Assembly (NCBI GenBank): GCA_029532625.1
Contig: JARFXM010000007.1
Coordinates: 744,001 to 808,000, forward strand
Length of the DNA: 64,000 nucleotides
From: Lomentospora prolificans
Lineage: Eukaryota; Ascomycota; Sordariomycetes; Microascales; Microascaceae
Direction of reading: 5' to 3'
This document shows, one piece after another, positions 25,701 to 36,999 of this stretch; positions within the stretch are counted from its first letter, which is position 1; the number at the start of each line of letters is the position of its first letter. The notes beneath the pieces are model-generated. The model was not told where the DNA came from, searched no databases, and saw nothing but the letters and a program-made list of their open reading frames with translations. Position numbers and translations under genes: made by a program.

Positions 25701-28700
25701 TAAGAGTCGGCGGCATAACACCAAGGTGTGGCATGTGGCGTAGGTCGGGTTTATTGGGGTATGTGGCGCCAAGAGACGGGAGTAGAGTACCTGACATTGG
25801 AGGAGTAGCGCGGCGGGATCGCCTGGTCTCGGCCGTCGGTAGCGGTCACCAAGTCCTTCCGAAATGGGCCAATGTGAGTGGTCCGGCTGAGAGAAGCGAG
25901 GGCAGGCTCCGTCGGGTACCTTGGGAGCTGCGCGCGAACGTATCATCTATCTTGTCGGGGGAGCTAATCAGATGACAAGTGATGCAACTGGATATTAGAT
26001 GAAGGAATGCGCCAAGTCCATCCCACTTAACTCGGTGTCTGGTATTTACAGACTCCGCACGTGGACCACTTAATCCATCCTCTCTTGACCCAGAGTCCAT
26101 ATTGGAGTCCAGGGGAAATGGTGCGAGTAAGTCCGCTGCAATGAGCAAAAAAGGAGTCCGAGGCTGACACCCGAGATCTGGGAGCACCGCGCCGGACAGC
26201 ACCCTCCCTATCGCCTGGCGGGGGAAATGGGGCCGCTCGCGCTGAGAATGACTTCATCGCCCATCTTGATGGGTCCGCCAGCGCGACTGCACTGCTGGCT
26301 GCTTGTGGTAGCACTGGACCCCAATTCATTCCTTCGCAATGCCACATTGGGGTCCTTCCACTGCCGATCTCCATCAAATTCCCTTGATCGAGGCGAAAAG
26401 GGAGGTGTGCTGGGCGAGCGTGGTGGGGCCGCCAGGAGACAGAGGGGGTGCCGACTGGCACTTCTAGGCACCTATAACCAGTGCATCCGGGGCCCTCGGA
26501 GGTAGTGACCGAACGGCAAGGCCTGGCCTGGCCTGGGCGGGATGAAATCTTCGACGAGCGATTTTCTTTGGCTCGCCACCTCCCTAGCACGGGAATGCAC
26601 GCAGGCACGGTGGATACGGGGTGCAGCGAAGACGGCTCTTGAAAGGTCTCGCGGGTGAAATTTCAGGATAAAAGTGGGCAAAGACCGGAGCGTCAATGCA
26701 TTCAGAATGTTTGGTAGATGTGAGACGGCTGGAGAATGAATGACCTGGCGAGACCCAAAACCAGGCGGCCTTTGAGAACACGACCACCAACTGCAGGGCC
26801 CCGGGCGGCTCCTGAGAAGTGCGAACGGTGGTTTTGTGTCAGAAGTTAAAGCTGCGGTTGAAATGCCATGTCCATCTAGTTGATTCGACGTTGTTGAGGC
26901 TCCCAATGTGGTTGCACGGCCAAGCTGAACACGAGTTCGCGAGCCAGCCATTGCCAAGTTTCTCAATGATGCTGGCTGGCCCTTCGGGTTCGGAGGCTAG
27001 AGTTGGGGTAGCATGGCTTCCCTTGGACACTTGAGGCAGCCATGTCTTGGCCAAGCTTGGCAGATGGTGGAATTTCCCTGTCTGGGATGCATGGGCGCGG
27101 GTGTTGACCAAGGAGGCGGAGCGATCAGAGAAAAAGAGAGAGCAAGAGAGAAGACGATTCTATGCGTTGAAAGTGAAAATGCTCGGCGCCAAGCTCACCT
27201 ATATTGTAGTCAGGCTTTCGACCTCAGGTCCGGAAAAAAGCTGTGGCTGGCCATCCCGTGTCTCCGGAATGCAGCCTCCGCGCGGTTTTCTTTCTCACTC
27301 GCCGGCCGGGTAGATTTAATATCAATGAATCCCCAATCTTGCATTCCGCCATTGTTTCTCTGATTGTTCGTGGGTCCCGGGGCCGGCGTCCCAAGCCTGA
27401 GGGCATTTTTCTCGCTCTGGATAGCCTAACCAGCAGTCCCGTCGTTGATCATGGTGCCCGCCCCTCAATGTAATTTAATATCAGGGCTTATGGACGCTCT
27501 CGACGCTGGCCTGCCTGGCTGGGACAGAGCCAGCCAGCCAGGCACCATAGCTTATAGCCTATACAGAGTAAGCCCGATTGATGTTCCCTTCATCTCATCC
27601 CCATCGCAGCAATTCAATTTATCCGATACGGCCAAGGCACGCATTCTCCTGGAAACTCTCATGGACTAATAACTAGAGCCGAGCAGCCAGCACCAGAAAA
27701 AAAAAAGAAAAAAAAAAAAGATACTCGCAGCCCAGCCTCCGCACCTGGATCAGCGAACATCACCGTCACGTGGTGACATGGAATCCAACGCTCTGTTTTA
27801 ATCAAGAAACATCTTGTGTTGATCCTTCGGCGCTTCCCCAGAGAGCCGTTTGTGATTGCTGGAATGACTTTCTACCCTTCGACGTCGTCGCCACTGACGG
27901 AATAAACGCTAACCGGTCAAGACTTGCGTACGCGTGTCGAGAAAATCTCTATTGCATCGCACCGCAAATGCAAGTCCCCACAGATGCAAATATTGATCGT
28001 CGTGATGAGTAAACCGCGCCGGTCTCTGAATTACCCGATCAAGGGCGCCCGAGGCGGATTGTGAGGTCTCTGGAGCCGCCTTGGCAATTTGATCACGACG
28101 TGTAACGCCCTTGGCATTTCATCTTGGCGGACAGCTAGACGTCGGCTGCCAAAGAAGATTCCCATTGTCTCGAGTCCAGGAGGATTACCCCAGAAAGAGG
28201 CCAAGAAGGCCGAGACATGATAGTCGCACAGGTAGGGCTGACTTGGTGGGATAAGCTTTCTTTTATTTTTTATTTTTTTTTATAGCTGATCTCATGGTGT
28301 TTCCAAGTGGTCGTACAAATCTCTCGGATTATAAAGAGTACTTGGCTCACCGAAAACCAGGGTCTATGACCAGAACCCGCACCTCCAGAGGCCGCTGAAG
28401 TTGAGCCCTTGAGCATCCGGAGGCCGTAGAAAGCAGAAGCATCATTCTGGGGGTGTCTCCAAGTGCCGATTGAGCTGCCGGGGGCCCTTCTTACCCCATT
28501 CAACGCCGGAAGCAACTCACTACCGTTGGTCATTAGCGTGTCTTCTCTAGACTGTTACTGCCGGGACTTGGCGCCCCACGAACCGCTCAATAATTAAGCA
28601 CTTTGGAGCCGTCTTGACAAGGGCCGATGTGAACACGAGTTTTCGCCTCCTTCACACGCTGGTCCGTGGAAAAGAAGATCGTGATGGGCCAGTACCCACG

Positions 28701-29087
28701 TTACGAAGACTGTTGACCATGCGTCGTGGAAGTTTGATCTTGCACAGCGCTCTTGGGGCACACGGTTGGAGATGCCAGCGTTCCCCTGGTAGTTTGCGAC
28801 CAATCGCTTAAGTTAAGACCCCCCCTTTCGGCCCCCTCCCCGCCTGCTTTCAGGCCCCTCTAAAATTGTAGCGGCCTAGCCATCCAGGCGATACACTAGG
28901 TGAGGCCGAATGAGTCCATAACTATCTGTAGAGAGGAGGAGAGGAAGAGAGGGAAGGAGGGAATGAGAAATAGGGGGCTAGCTGGAGCGATCCGTTACAT
29001 GGAGCGCAAGTAATTCACGGGGCAACAACGCTCAGGGACTGGTTCAGGGACTGGTGGCCGGGGTGCGGCCGGGGCGACCGCGCCGAT

Positions 29088-29107
29088 GCATCGGTAGGCA
29101 CCGATGC
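29088..29107. repeat. Perfect 8-bp inverted repeat with 4-nt loop
   Basis: GCATCGGT at 29088-29095, loop AGGC, then ACCGATGC at 29100-29107 form a perfect hairpin. It lies in a short GC-rich island with a nearby tandem repeat. No T run follows, and no function is evident in a eukaryotic setting. Confidence 0.7.
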
Positions 29108-31155
29108 CGTAAGGGGAATACGGGGTAAGTCCGTAACATTACCTTTGCCGATTCTCTCTCGGATACCCTCCTCACTGTCACCCCTGTTTTCTTCCGGCTG
29201 CCCTAAAAAAAAAAAAAGCCAAACTCAAAACTTTCTTGCTTTGACTCGGGCTCTTTCTCTGCATCTATATTAACGGGTTACCTCAACCCATTCCTCGAAC
29301 CGCGCCAACCGTAGAGGCGGGATTCTTGCAGCGCGGTGTTGAATTCAGGCGGGGTGTTCGCCCACGGAGGACCGTAATATTATTCGTAGGAAAACTCTCT
29401 AATTAGTGTTGAAAGCTCGACATGCGGTGCAAGGCGTTCCAAGTTAGAAGAAGAGATATTGAGTCTCTAGATTTGCTTGCATATGTACCCCGCGTCTTTC
29501 GTGTGTATCAACGCTGGCGTAGGGTGCAGTCGCCTCACAGCCAGCTGCAGTCAAGGAATGCGCATTCGCATGCCCACCCACGTGATTTTCAGCTATATAC
29601 CAGTTGCTCTTTCTGTAGAAGAATACACTACTGCACCTTCCTATGGTAGAGTCGGCATACGTCCTTCGCTTGTGCTCATGATTGCCACCGCGCCACCTTC
29701 CCGGCTTCGGGAAGAGGTCCCAGAAGCCTATGATCTCGCCAATCGAAGCGCGACCAAAGACGGATTATTACAGACTTCCTGAGGATATCCCCAGTTAGTT
29801 ACCTAGTCGCTATGTCCCCATATTTTCTCAGTAGTGAGGGGTGACACAAGTATGGTGCCGGACTAAAACGGGGGTTCGTCAACACCCAACTTTCCGTCTC
29901 TTACATCTTCATGGCAGCCCGGTACCCAAGGCTGAAACTTTAACTTTACCAGGACCTCTATACATTATAATATTCTGCTTAGCCCAATCATTTGACCATC
30001 AGCATACGCAGTTGTGACTTTTCTTCTCTCTGCAAGATAGCCTATGCAATATCCGGTCTCTACTTTATGAATAGAGGCATGACGCGGAATTACATTCCTT
30101 ATCACTACATGGTATTTGTACGTATAAAAGGGACTGAAGTATGTTCTATTTCTATATAACTAGATTTTGCCTGCTTCGTAGGTAATGACTCACGTAAGAC
30201 CTAGTCATAATGCGCCCTGTCTCTTACATGGGCACGGTATCGATTCGTCAGGCGATACTCCTGTGGCTCTGACTGAGAAGATGGGTGGTCTATAGAGAGG
30301 GCATTGGCAAGGACGCTCTTATCTCGCTTTCCTTTGGCGTAATAACAGGTTTATATTGTGAGCTGGGCTGGGCGAAAAGCCGGATAGTGATATTAACGCT
30401 CTAGGTATATCAACCGCCCTCCTTCTGATAGAAAATGTTCAAATGGCACCGCAGCAGATCATCATTGATACTGGTAGGTAAATCTAATGTGTTCTCCCAC
30501 GAGGATGGCTTCGTGTCATGTTCACTTGATGCCCGCTGTTGACAATGTGTCCTATTAGATCCTGGTATGGACGACATCCTGGCAAGTGCTCTCAAAAAGG
30601 CGCTTGTGGCGTATACGGCTGTCTTTAGACGCGAACAGACAATATCTCTGACTCTGAGCTATCCAACAGAGCTGGACGTGTTGCTGATAGCAACTGCACA
30701 CGCAAAAGTCGATGTCAGGGCTTGTACGAAGAAGCTAGTAACAATTCTTAATGTCGTCAAGTGTGAGAACAGGGCTCGTAACAGTGCTAAATTGCCAATA
30801 ATATTGCGGTTCCGAAATCCATAGTCGCCATAGGGGCCAACAAACCAATTTGTATCCATTCATGTGTTGTATCCATCCACGTATGAGTGCGTTACCGATT
30901 TACCTCGAAATTTGGGGTTCGAGATGTGCCATTGACTGTCTGGAACCGGGAATTAGGGAGTCGAGCTCTCACGCCCCAATTTCCTGCATCAATTCTACCA
31001 CCGATGCACCTGGTTTGCTACGCGGTATACCTTACACGCCATTAGAAGTTACCGGCTCACGTTGAAATGTTAAACCAACTGCGGAAACACAAGCCCAAAT
31101 CATATCATTATAGTTACGTTGGGTCCCTGTATGAACCTAGCCCTCCCTCACACTC

Positions 31156-32850
31156 TCAGAGGACCCCGAGACTTTTCATCGCGCCCACAAAATCATCATG
31201 GGAGGGGCAGTCAATCACCCCGGAAATACGACACCCGTAGCTGAGTTTAGCATCTATGGAGACTTCCATGCAGCAGCTCGAATCTTGCGCCTCGGTTGAG
31301 ACCGCTCCTAGAGAGCCGGCCGCTATTGGCACGCTTCTTGAATGACGCCCTGCAAGTGTCGTTTGCGAAGATAATAACGAAATCTTCAAGAAAGCCCGAG
31401 CTATGTAGTCATGACCCCCTTACCATTTACGCGCTACACAGCCCAAAGCTCATGACCTGGGAGAAGCTTGACGTAACGGTTGAAGTAATAATCCTGCTGG
31501 CGGGCCTGGGCATTGCCGAGCGCGGATTGCCTGTAGCTTCCCGCAAATGTTGCCACCCCCCAGATTATCTGCCCCTGACTGTGTTCTGACATTGTGGAAA
31601 ATGGACTTGACCTCGGTGTCCAAAGCCTTGAACTTCTCGGCTGCGAACAACACTGTCGAGTCGACATTCTGGTTCGCTGCGTCATACATCGAATCCTTTC
31701 ATCATGATGCCTATCTTGATACCGCAGAGAAGCTCTTTTTGGTTTGGCTCCCTCAAAAACCGCGTCGCAAGTTCATCTACGCATCTAACCTGGCCGTGTG
31801 GCGGAGTGGGCCTGTTGATACTAGTAATAGACTGATAGTTCCTGCGTACGGAACGATATGCCAAGTTGGTTTGAGAACTCTACCGTAAAAACGAAGCCGG
31901 TATTTTGATGGACATAGAAATTCCTTGAGTACCTACTTCTGGGGTCCAACTAACTCTGGAAATGTATGAAAGCTTACCCTCCCGGTCAAAACCGACCGAC
32001 ATGTTGACAGCACCACAGGCAACAAGACTTTCACTCCCGCTGTTGAGTCCCCGAAACTATAACCATTTGCCCATGGGTTACCAACAATTTTGGACATAGT
32101 AGTTTCGCTAGTGCTTCCGTAGCATCCGTTTTGGCATGCTAGAGAAACATCCTCCCGATTAGCCACAGCTAGCTTCTTAACGGAGGGGATAGCGTGGATA
32201 AGAGCTGTATGTCGGATTTCCTTATGATAATATGACACGACCAGCATCCAAACTCGCATTATAACGGTGGTTTTAAATATTAGAAATTATTCTGGCATAT
32301 GGGCTGTGCCGTTCGTACATTAGATTCTGGGCTATTCCGATGTTGTCCTGGTGGCCATAGCGGAAATATTAGCTATAACCCTTGAATTCTCTCTCTCGGG
32401 TTGGAGTAGCGGGCTAAGACAGGTAATAATATTTTTATAACACGGCTTCCATCCAATTTGTTGGATACTGGCATGGCCGGCTTCAGGGCCATCTACTTGT
32501 TAGAGAAGGTCGGTCCACGACGAAGAGGATGGTTCGACTCACATAAACTGCCCATCCGCCGCTGGCCGTATTGGTTGGAACATAGATGTTCGTCCGTGAA
32601 TATCGTTGAAGATCAATAATCGAGTGATAGTCGTCAATGGACATTATAGTTTCCGCCGATCTATTCAGACACGTCAATGCTTCGATCGAATGCGTTACAT
32701 GTCCTAGTGGGATGACGATGCCAGCTTCTCCAGCAAGGAGGACTACCCCCTCTTCCATGACTTCCGAGGGAACGATGCTTACAGGATCACGTTTCTTGAA
32801 ACAATCCCGGAACTTCGGGGCATAGACCTACCGGTTTTGTCTTTTCGTAA
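31156..32850 (-). pseudogene. Broken minus-strand coding relic, family unknown
   Basis: Several minus-strand pieces have natural protein composition. About 32845-32483 reads through DCFKKRDPVSIVPSEVMEE, then AGEAGIVIPLGHVTHSIEAL and IIDLQRYSRTNIYVPTN. About 32200-32000 contains IHAIPSVKKLAVANREDVSL. About 31690-31530 contains FAAEKFKALDTEVKSIFHNV. About 31270-31160 contains SYGCRISGVIDCPSHDDFVG. They run in the same direction and are separated by frame changes and stops, so they may be exons of one decayed gene or a gene I failed to splice. I recognise no domain. The flanking DNA is AT-rich. Confidence 0.35.
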
Positions 32851-34119
32851 ATTGTCATGGTGGCTGCCGTAAACATGAGGGTGAAGTATCGCTGTAGCGG
32901 CTTGAGGTAGCTTGCCAGAAAACACCTTACTGGCAAAACAGGTAAATTAGAGAGCTCTCAGCTTTTATTATTTGATGTAATTAATGTGATACCGTGGAAG
33001 TCCAAAGGATTTGGCGAGGACCAACGCTCGTGGCTGTCGAGACGCGTTCAAACTACGCCCTTCACTAGTGGACATTTATCGCAGATAGGCCGATATATGC
33101 AGACAAAAACCTAAGCTTATCGACTTATATTGGTTCAATTGGGGTGCCCTCTGATATGCTCTGAGATTGGCCCGTGTGGTGCTTTTTCGACTCGCCACCC
33201 GTCGTTGCTTTGGATGTCTTCCTCGTCGGATGAAATTGAACCTCGAGATAGCAGCTTAACAATTTTATTGAATGGGTTTATGGCTCTCGCGGCATGGATG
33301 CCAAACCGTCTAATCTAAGAATAACTTGCGCGAGCACGGCCAAATGCTTCCCGTCCTCGGGTTCGTTGAGATACTGCTATTGATGCTGGAATAGGCCTGG
33401 ACTTTTTCAAGTAATAATCAGAAGGGCTGATACAATCAATTAGTTCGCATTGGTCTCCTGACAAGTTGAGTAGATTCAAGAAGAAGCAGATGTCATATGA
33501 TCTTCTCCTGTGCTATTTAATGACATTTAACTATTATGGCTGGCTATTTCGGTTTATGGAAATAGAGTTATGGCAAATTGTTCCATAGGCTATTGGCATT
33601 CTATATTGTTGTTCTTAGGATCCGAGTTAAAGGAGGGAGCCTGAAGATGTTGCAACACAGATGGCGGTTTGATAGCGAGACATTCAGATCTGGAACTTTC
33701 AAGCATAGCACTAGGAATTCCCTCTATTTATCGAACGTAGACAAGTTATAATTTAACAGTGGCCAGATCCGCACGCTTTTAGAAACATCTCATCACGAAG
33801 AACACAATACGGTATACGTTCGGTTGGTCTCCAATCTAGTAGGGAAATCAGTGTTGGTCGTCAACAAAGCACCGGAACTTTTTCAAGATAGCAAGCCAGA
33901 TGAGATGGACGAAAAAGAGGCTGCCTTGCTACTACTCCGGATATTCTGGTGTGAGGCATCAGAGAGATTAAGTTGAGGAGTATCTAAAGTATGAGTGATT
34001 GCAATGAGAATATCTCGTTTTTGCACAAATTGTAATATTGCCTGAGGAGCATATCGCTGGCTGCCATAAACAATTGATCAAATATGTTACTAGTGTATAC
34101 AATTGGGTTACAGTAGAAA

Positions 34120-35301
34120 TTAAGACAGCTCCGGCGTAGTCCACCCAATCCATTCACTCGCCTCAAAGTCCCAAGTGGCATCCGTCTGAAAGACGTTGGT
34201 CTCGCCGTCTTTACCGCGAAGGAACTTGTCTATCCAGGCCTCGACGATGGGGTTCTGAGAGCTCGGCAACTGGCAGTGGCTAGTCCCATGAGCGACCTGG
34301 GAAATACCAAAGTTATTCTTAACTCCGAGCGCCTCAAAAGCCGTTTGAGCAGCCGTGGAACAGCCATAGGAGCTCCAGGGTCCAAGATAATCAATGCCGC
34401 TATTCTCAATTACAAGCAAACCCCGAGGCGCGACCAACGCCATGAGTTGATGGTGGTCGTGGGGAAGAGTGGCGATGTCCTTGACGTAGTTAGAGAAGAC
34501 GGGCGAGAACCACTGGTCACCTGTAACGATTTGAGGCCCATCCTCGACGTTGATACCGCGACTCTTCATGTCAGCAGCGAGACGCCAGCATCCAGGGCCG
34601 CCAGAGCCGCCTTCCTGAGGTAGGGTCAGGGCGATGCGGTCATCGAAAGCACCAGACACTAAAGCTCCCTTGCCATTCCTCGAGCATCCAGTGACACCGA
34701 CCTTTGTGGGGTCTATCTTTGTCGTCTCAGGTCCAAGCTCCTCGAGAGCGTCGAGAATGCGACTGACGCCCCAGCCCCAAGCCATGAGCCCGCCAATTTC
34801 AGTGGGGTAGAGTTGGTAAAAAAGTCCCTTGCCGCCGGGATCCGTTGCTGCAATCTGCTCATTGTTGTACGTGATGACAGCAATATCATTCGGAATAGGG
34901 ATAGAGGCGCCACCGAGCGCAATCATAGCCGGGAACGGACCAGAGCCGGACGGAAGTTTGATGCTGGCCGAGAAAGCGATAGACTTTCCATTATCACTAA
35001 GCTCAATGTTGATGCTGTTCCCTGAGAGCGTGGCCTTGAAGTCTGCGGGTTTGGGCGGTTTTGCGCCGAGCTCATACTTTTCAATCATGGCGCGGATCTC
35101 GGCTCGGCGGCAAGCCCATTCGTCCTTTGTCTCTACGGCGGATCCATCGAAGAACTCGAATGGGTTGGGGAGTTGAGAAACGGGCTCAAACGTGTCCGGG
35201 GCCTCGACCTCGGCGCATTCTGCTGGGATGGTATTCTCTTGCGCGAGAACTGCGGTCGAGCGCAATAGGGCAGTGAGAAGGTAAAGATGTTTGAAGCCCA
35301 T
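34120..35301 (-). CDS. CE15 4-O-methyl-glucuronoyl methylesterase, 393 aa
   Basis: Secreted carbohydrate esterase of family 15. It cleaves the ester between lignin alcohols and 4-O-methyl-glucuronic acid side chains of xylan, which loosens lignin from hemicellulose. The gene is a single exon. Residues 1-20 form a signal peptide (ending AVLA before QE). The family nucleophile elbow GCSRNGKGA is at 205-213 with Ser207. The catalytic acid is probably Glu230 in LPQEGGSGG, and the His is H342 in HGTSHCQLP; the Ser-Glu and Ser-His spacings (23 and 135) match the fungal family. Conserved blocks NPFEFFDG and GWGVSRILDALE are present. No CBM1 is attached, and 393 aa is normal for a catalytic domain alone. 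It lies between two other minus-strand secreted-enzyme genes. A TATA-like word (complement of about 35401-35412) lies roughly 100 bp upstream. Confidence 0.93.
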   Translation of the reverse strand: MGFKHLYLLTALLRSTAVLAQENTIPAECAEVEAPDTFEPVSQLPNPFEFFDGSAVETKDEWACRRAEIRAMIEKYELGAKPPKPADFKATLSGNSINIELSDNGKSIAFSASIKLPSGSGPFPAMIALGGASIPIPNDIAVITYNNEQIAATDPGGKGLFYQLYPTEIGGLMAWGWGVSRILDALEELGPETTKIDPTKVGVTGCSRNGKGALVSGAFDDRIALTLPQEGGSGGPGCWRLAADMKSRGINVEDGPQIVTGDQWFSPVFSNYVKDIATLPHDHHQLMALVAPRGLLVIENSGIDYLGPWSSYGCSTAAQTAFEALGVKNNFGISQVAHGTSHCQLPSSQNPIVEAWIDKFLRGKDGETNVFQTDATWDFEASEWIGWTTPELS

Positions 35302-36999
35302 TCTGATCCTATCGGTATTAGTGGGATGTCAACTATGAGGTAAAAATCCTGGGTTGAAGTTGAGATTAGGAACGATATCAGCGAGAACGAACCAGCGAGC
35401 TTAAATACGGATTGAGGAAACATGAGGTAGTCTGAGACACCGTACCGCTTACAATGGTTATATCGCATGGAGAAGCCGCTCCCGTGCTTGCCTTTCGAGG
35501 CAAATATAATATCATAACCGTTTAACATGGTTTAATCAATATATAGAGATCGGAAGAATAGGGTCTCGGCTAAGGTGATATCCCCACCACTGGGATATGG
35601 ATCAGATAACCCGTACGAGCATGTGGGGCAATGCGCGGAGCCTTGGAGCATGTTTGGGAAATCCTTGAGATCTTATACGTGGAATAAATCGTCCGTCAAA
35701 GTTGGTTCCGTCTTTCAAGTGATCGCGATGCCGATAGATGCCATAGTGAACAAAGCTGCGATCCCGAGCCCCAGGCATGCGTATGCGGAGAATGTTTTAT
35801 GTGATGGGCCTGATTGAAGCGCCAATATATGAAATACTCTTCTTTTTGGCTCAACATCTGTAGAAATGACAAATGAATCGGGATATAGCCTCGCGCCCTC
35901 GCTCCTCATCATCTGCCTCGACTGAGGTGGGAGGCGCATGCCTTGGAATCCAAACAAGCAAACGGCCGGCCCACTAAGTCAGAAGCAACGAAGAAGAAAA
36001 AGAAAATGTGCTCGTAAGCTTTTGGAGCCAAATCAGTGTGTGTCCAAGGTGCAAACAACACAGGAGTTGCCTGCAATGTTGTGGCACTCGAAGCTACGAA
36101 ATTGCCCTGTGTCTGAACCACTCAGCCAGCATCTAAAATACAGCGGAATATGATCCAACATCCCCTCGCAGCGAGAGTCGCACCATGCATACTTTCCATA
36201 CAGTATTCATTGATGGACTGGAATATGGTGCTTAAAGGGGTTTTCACATCCGCGTGGTGACCACGCGAGAACTACCCTAGTCCCACGTTATTAAGGAGAT
36301 CAATTGTAGCCGCCATGGAGCTAGCATGCACTGGCTGGCCATCATTCTCACGGGAAGAATTCGGGCACACCATCAAAGTAGCATCCCAAACCCCGTTCCT
36401 TCGTCGCAGTACTACCATCCCTCGGATCCCCATGTTTGAAAAATCAATTAATCAATTGCGACCTTTCAATTGCAGTTGCTGGCTTTAGCGCATCGGCAGT
36501 TGCTAAGTTCGCGGGGGAGATGGGGCGATTCGTTGTCTCCGCCAGCCATGGGTGCCCAAGCCAAAAGCCCCTGGTGCTAAAAATTAAGATTGCTGGAGCT
36601 CCACAAGACTGTCGACCGTTGCTTCCTTGGAACAGCCGTATTTGGGACTGATGCTGTGATAAGCTTAAATCAAAGCGGATCCCAATTTTTCGATAGTTTA
36701 CTTGAGAGTCAACTATGTAAATCACTGCGACCGCCGTCGCGTGAACGAATATATGGGATTCCCCAGGTGTTGGGCCGCTACTTCACGCCTGGATTTCCAG
36801 CCTTGAGGTGATGGTTAAGAACTTTGAAATCTATTCATGTGGAGGAGTAGTCATAAAATTTGAGTATACATTGCCACAATATGTCCATCGAAGAATAAAG
36901 GTCTAGACTACCAAAGCCATGGTCCACAAGTCGATTCAGTTCGAATTGCAAACGGATCCCGGGGGGGAATCAGGGCATTAAAAGATTTACAAGACGGAT
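35302..36999. other. Spacer: CE15 promoter and 3' side of the FAD oxidase
   Basis: No gene is recognised. Short frames (at most about 93 codons) on both strands are not protein-like. The CE15 promoter occupies the left few hundred bases, with no other gene starting nearby. The 3' untranslated region of the oxidase lies at the right end. Confidence 0.6.

Larger units (their letters stand above)
25701..34119. other. Long gene-poor region, AT-richer toward its right end
   Basis: No intact gene is seen. From 25.7 to about 29 kb the DNA is GC-balanced; the longest frame (26472-26966 minus, 164 codons) is Arg/Ser/Pro-rich and unconvincing. A tandem 12-bp repeat of CAGGGACTGGTT type lies near 29032-29055, and a perfect 8-bp hairpin (GCATCGGT, loop AGGC, ACCGATGC) at 29088-29107. 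From about 29.8 to 34.1 kb the sequence is visibly AT-richer and TA-rich, with many short broken frames. This suggests old, mutated DNA. The best coding relic, 31.1-32.9 kb minus, is listed separately. Confidence 0.55.

Noticed and set aside
26472..26966. 164-codon minus-strand open frame in the GH7 to CE15 spacer
   Set aside because: Composition is chance-like and overlapping frames of similar size exist on the same strand.
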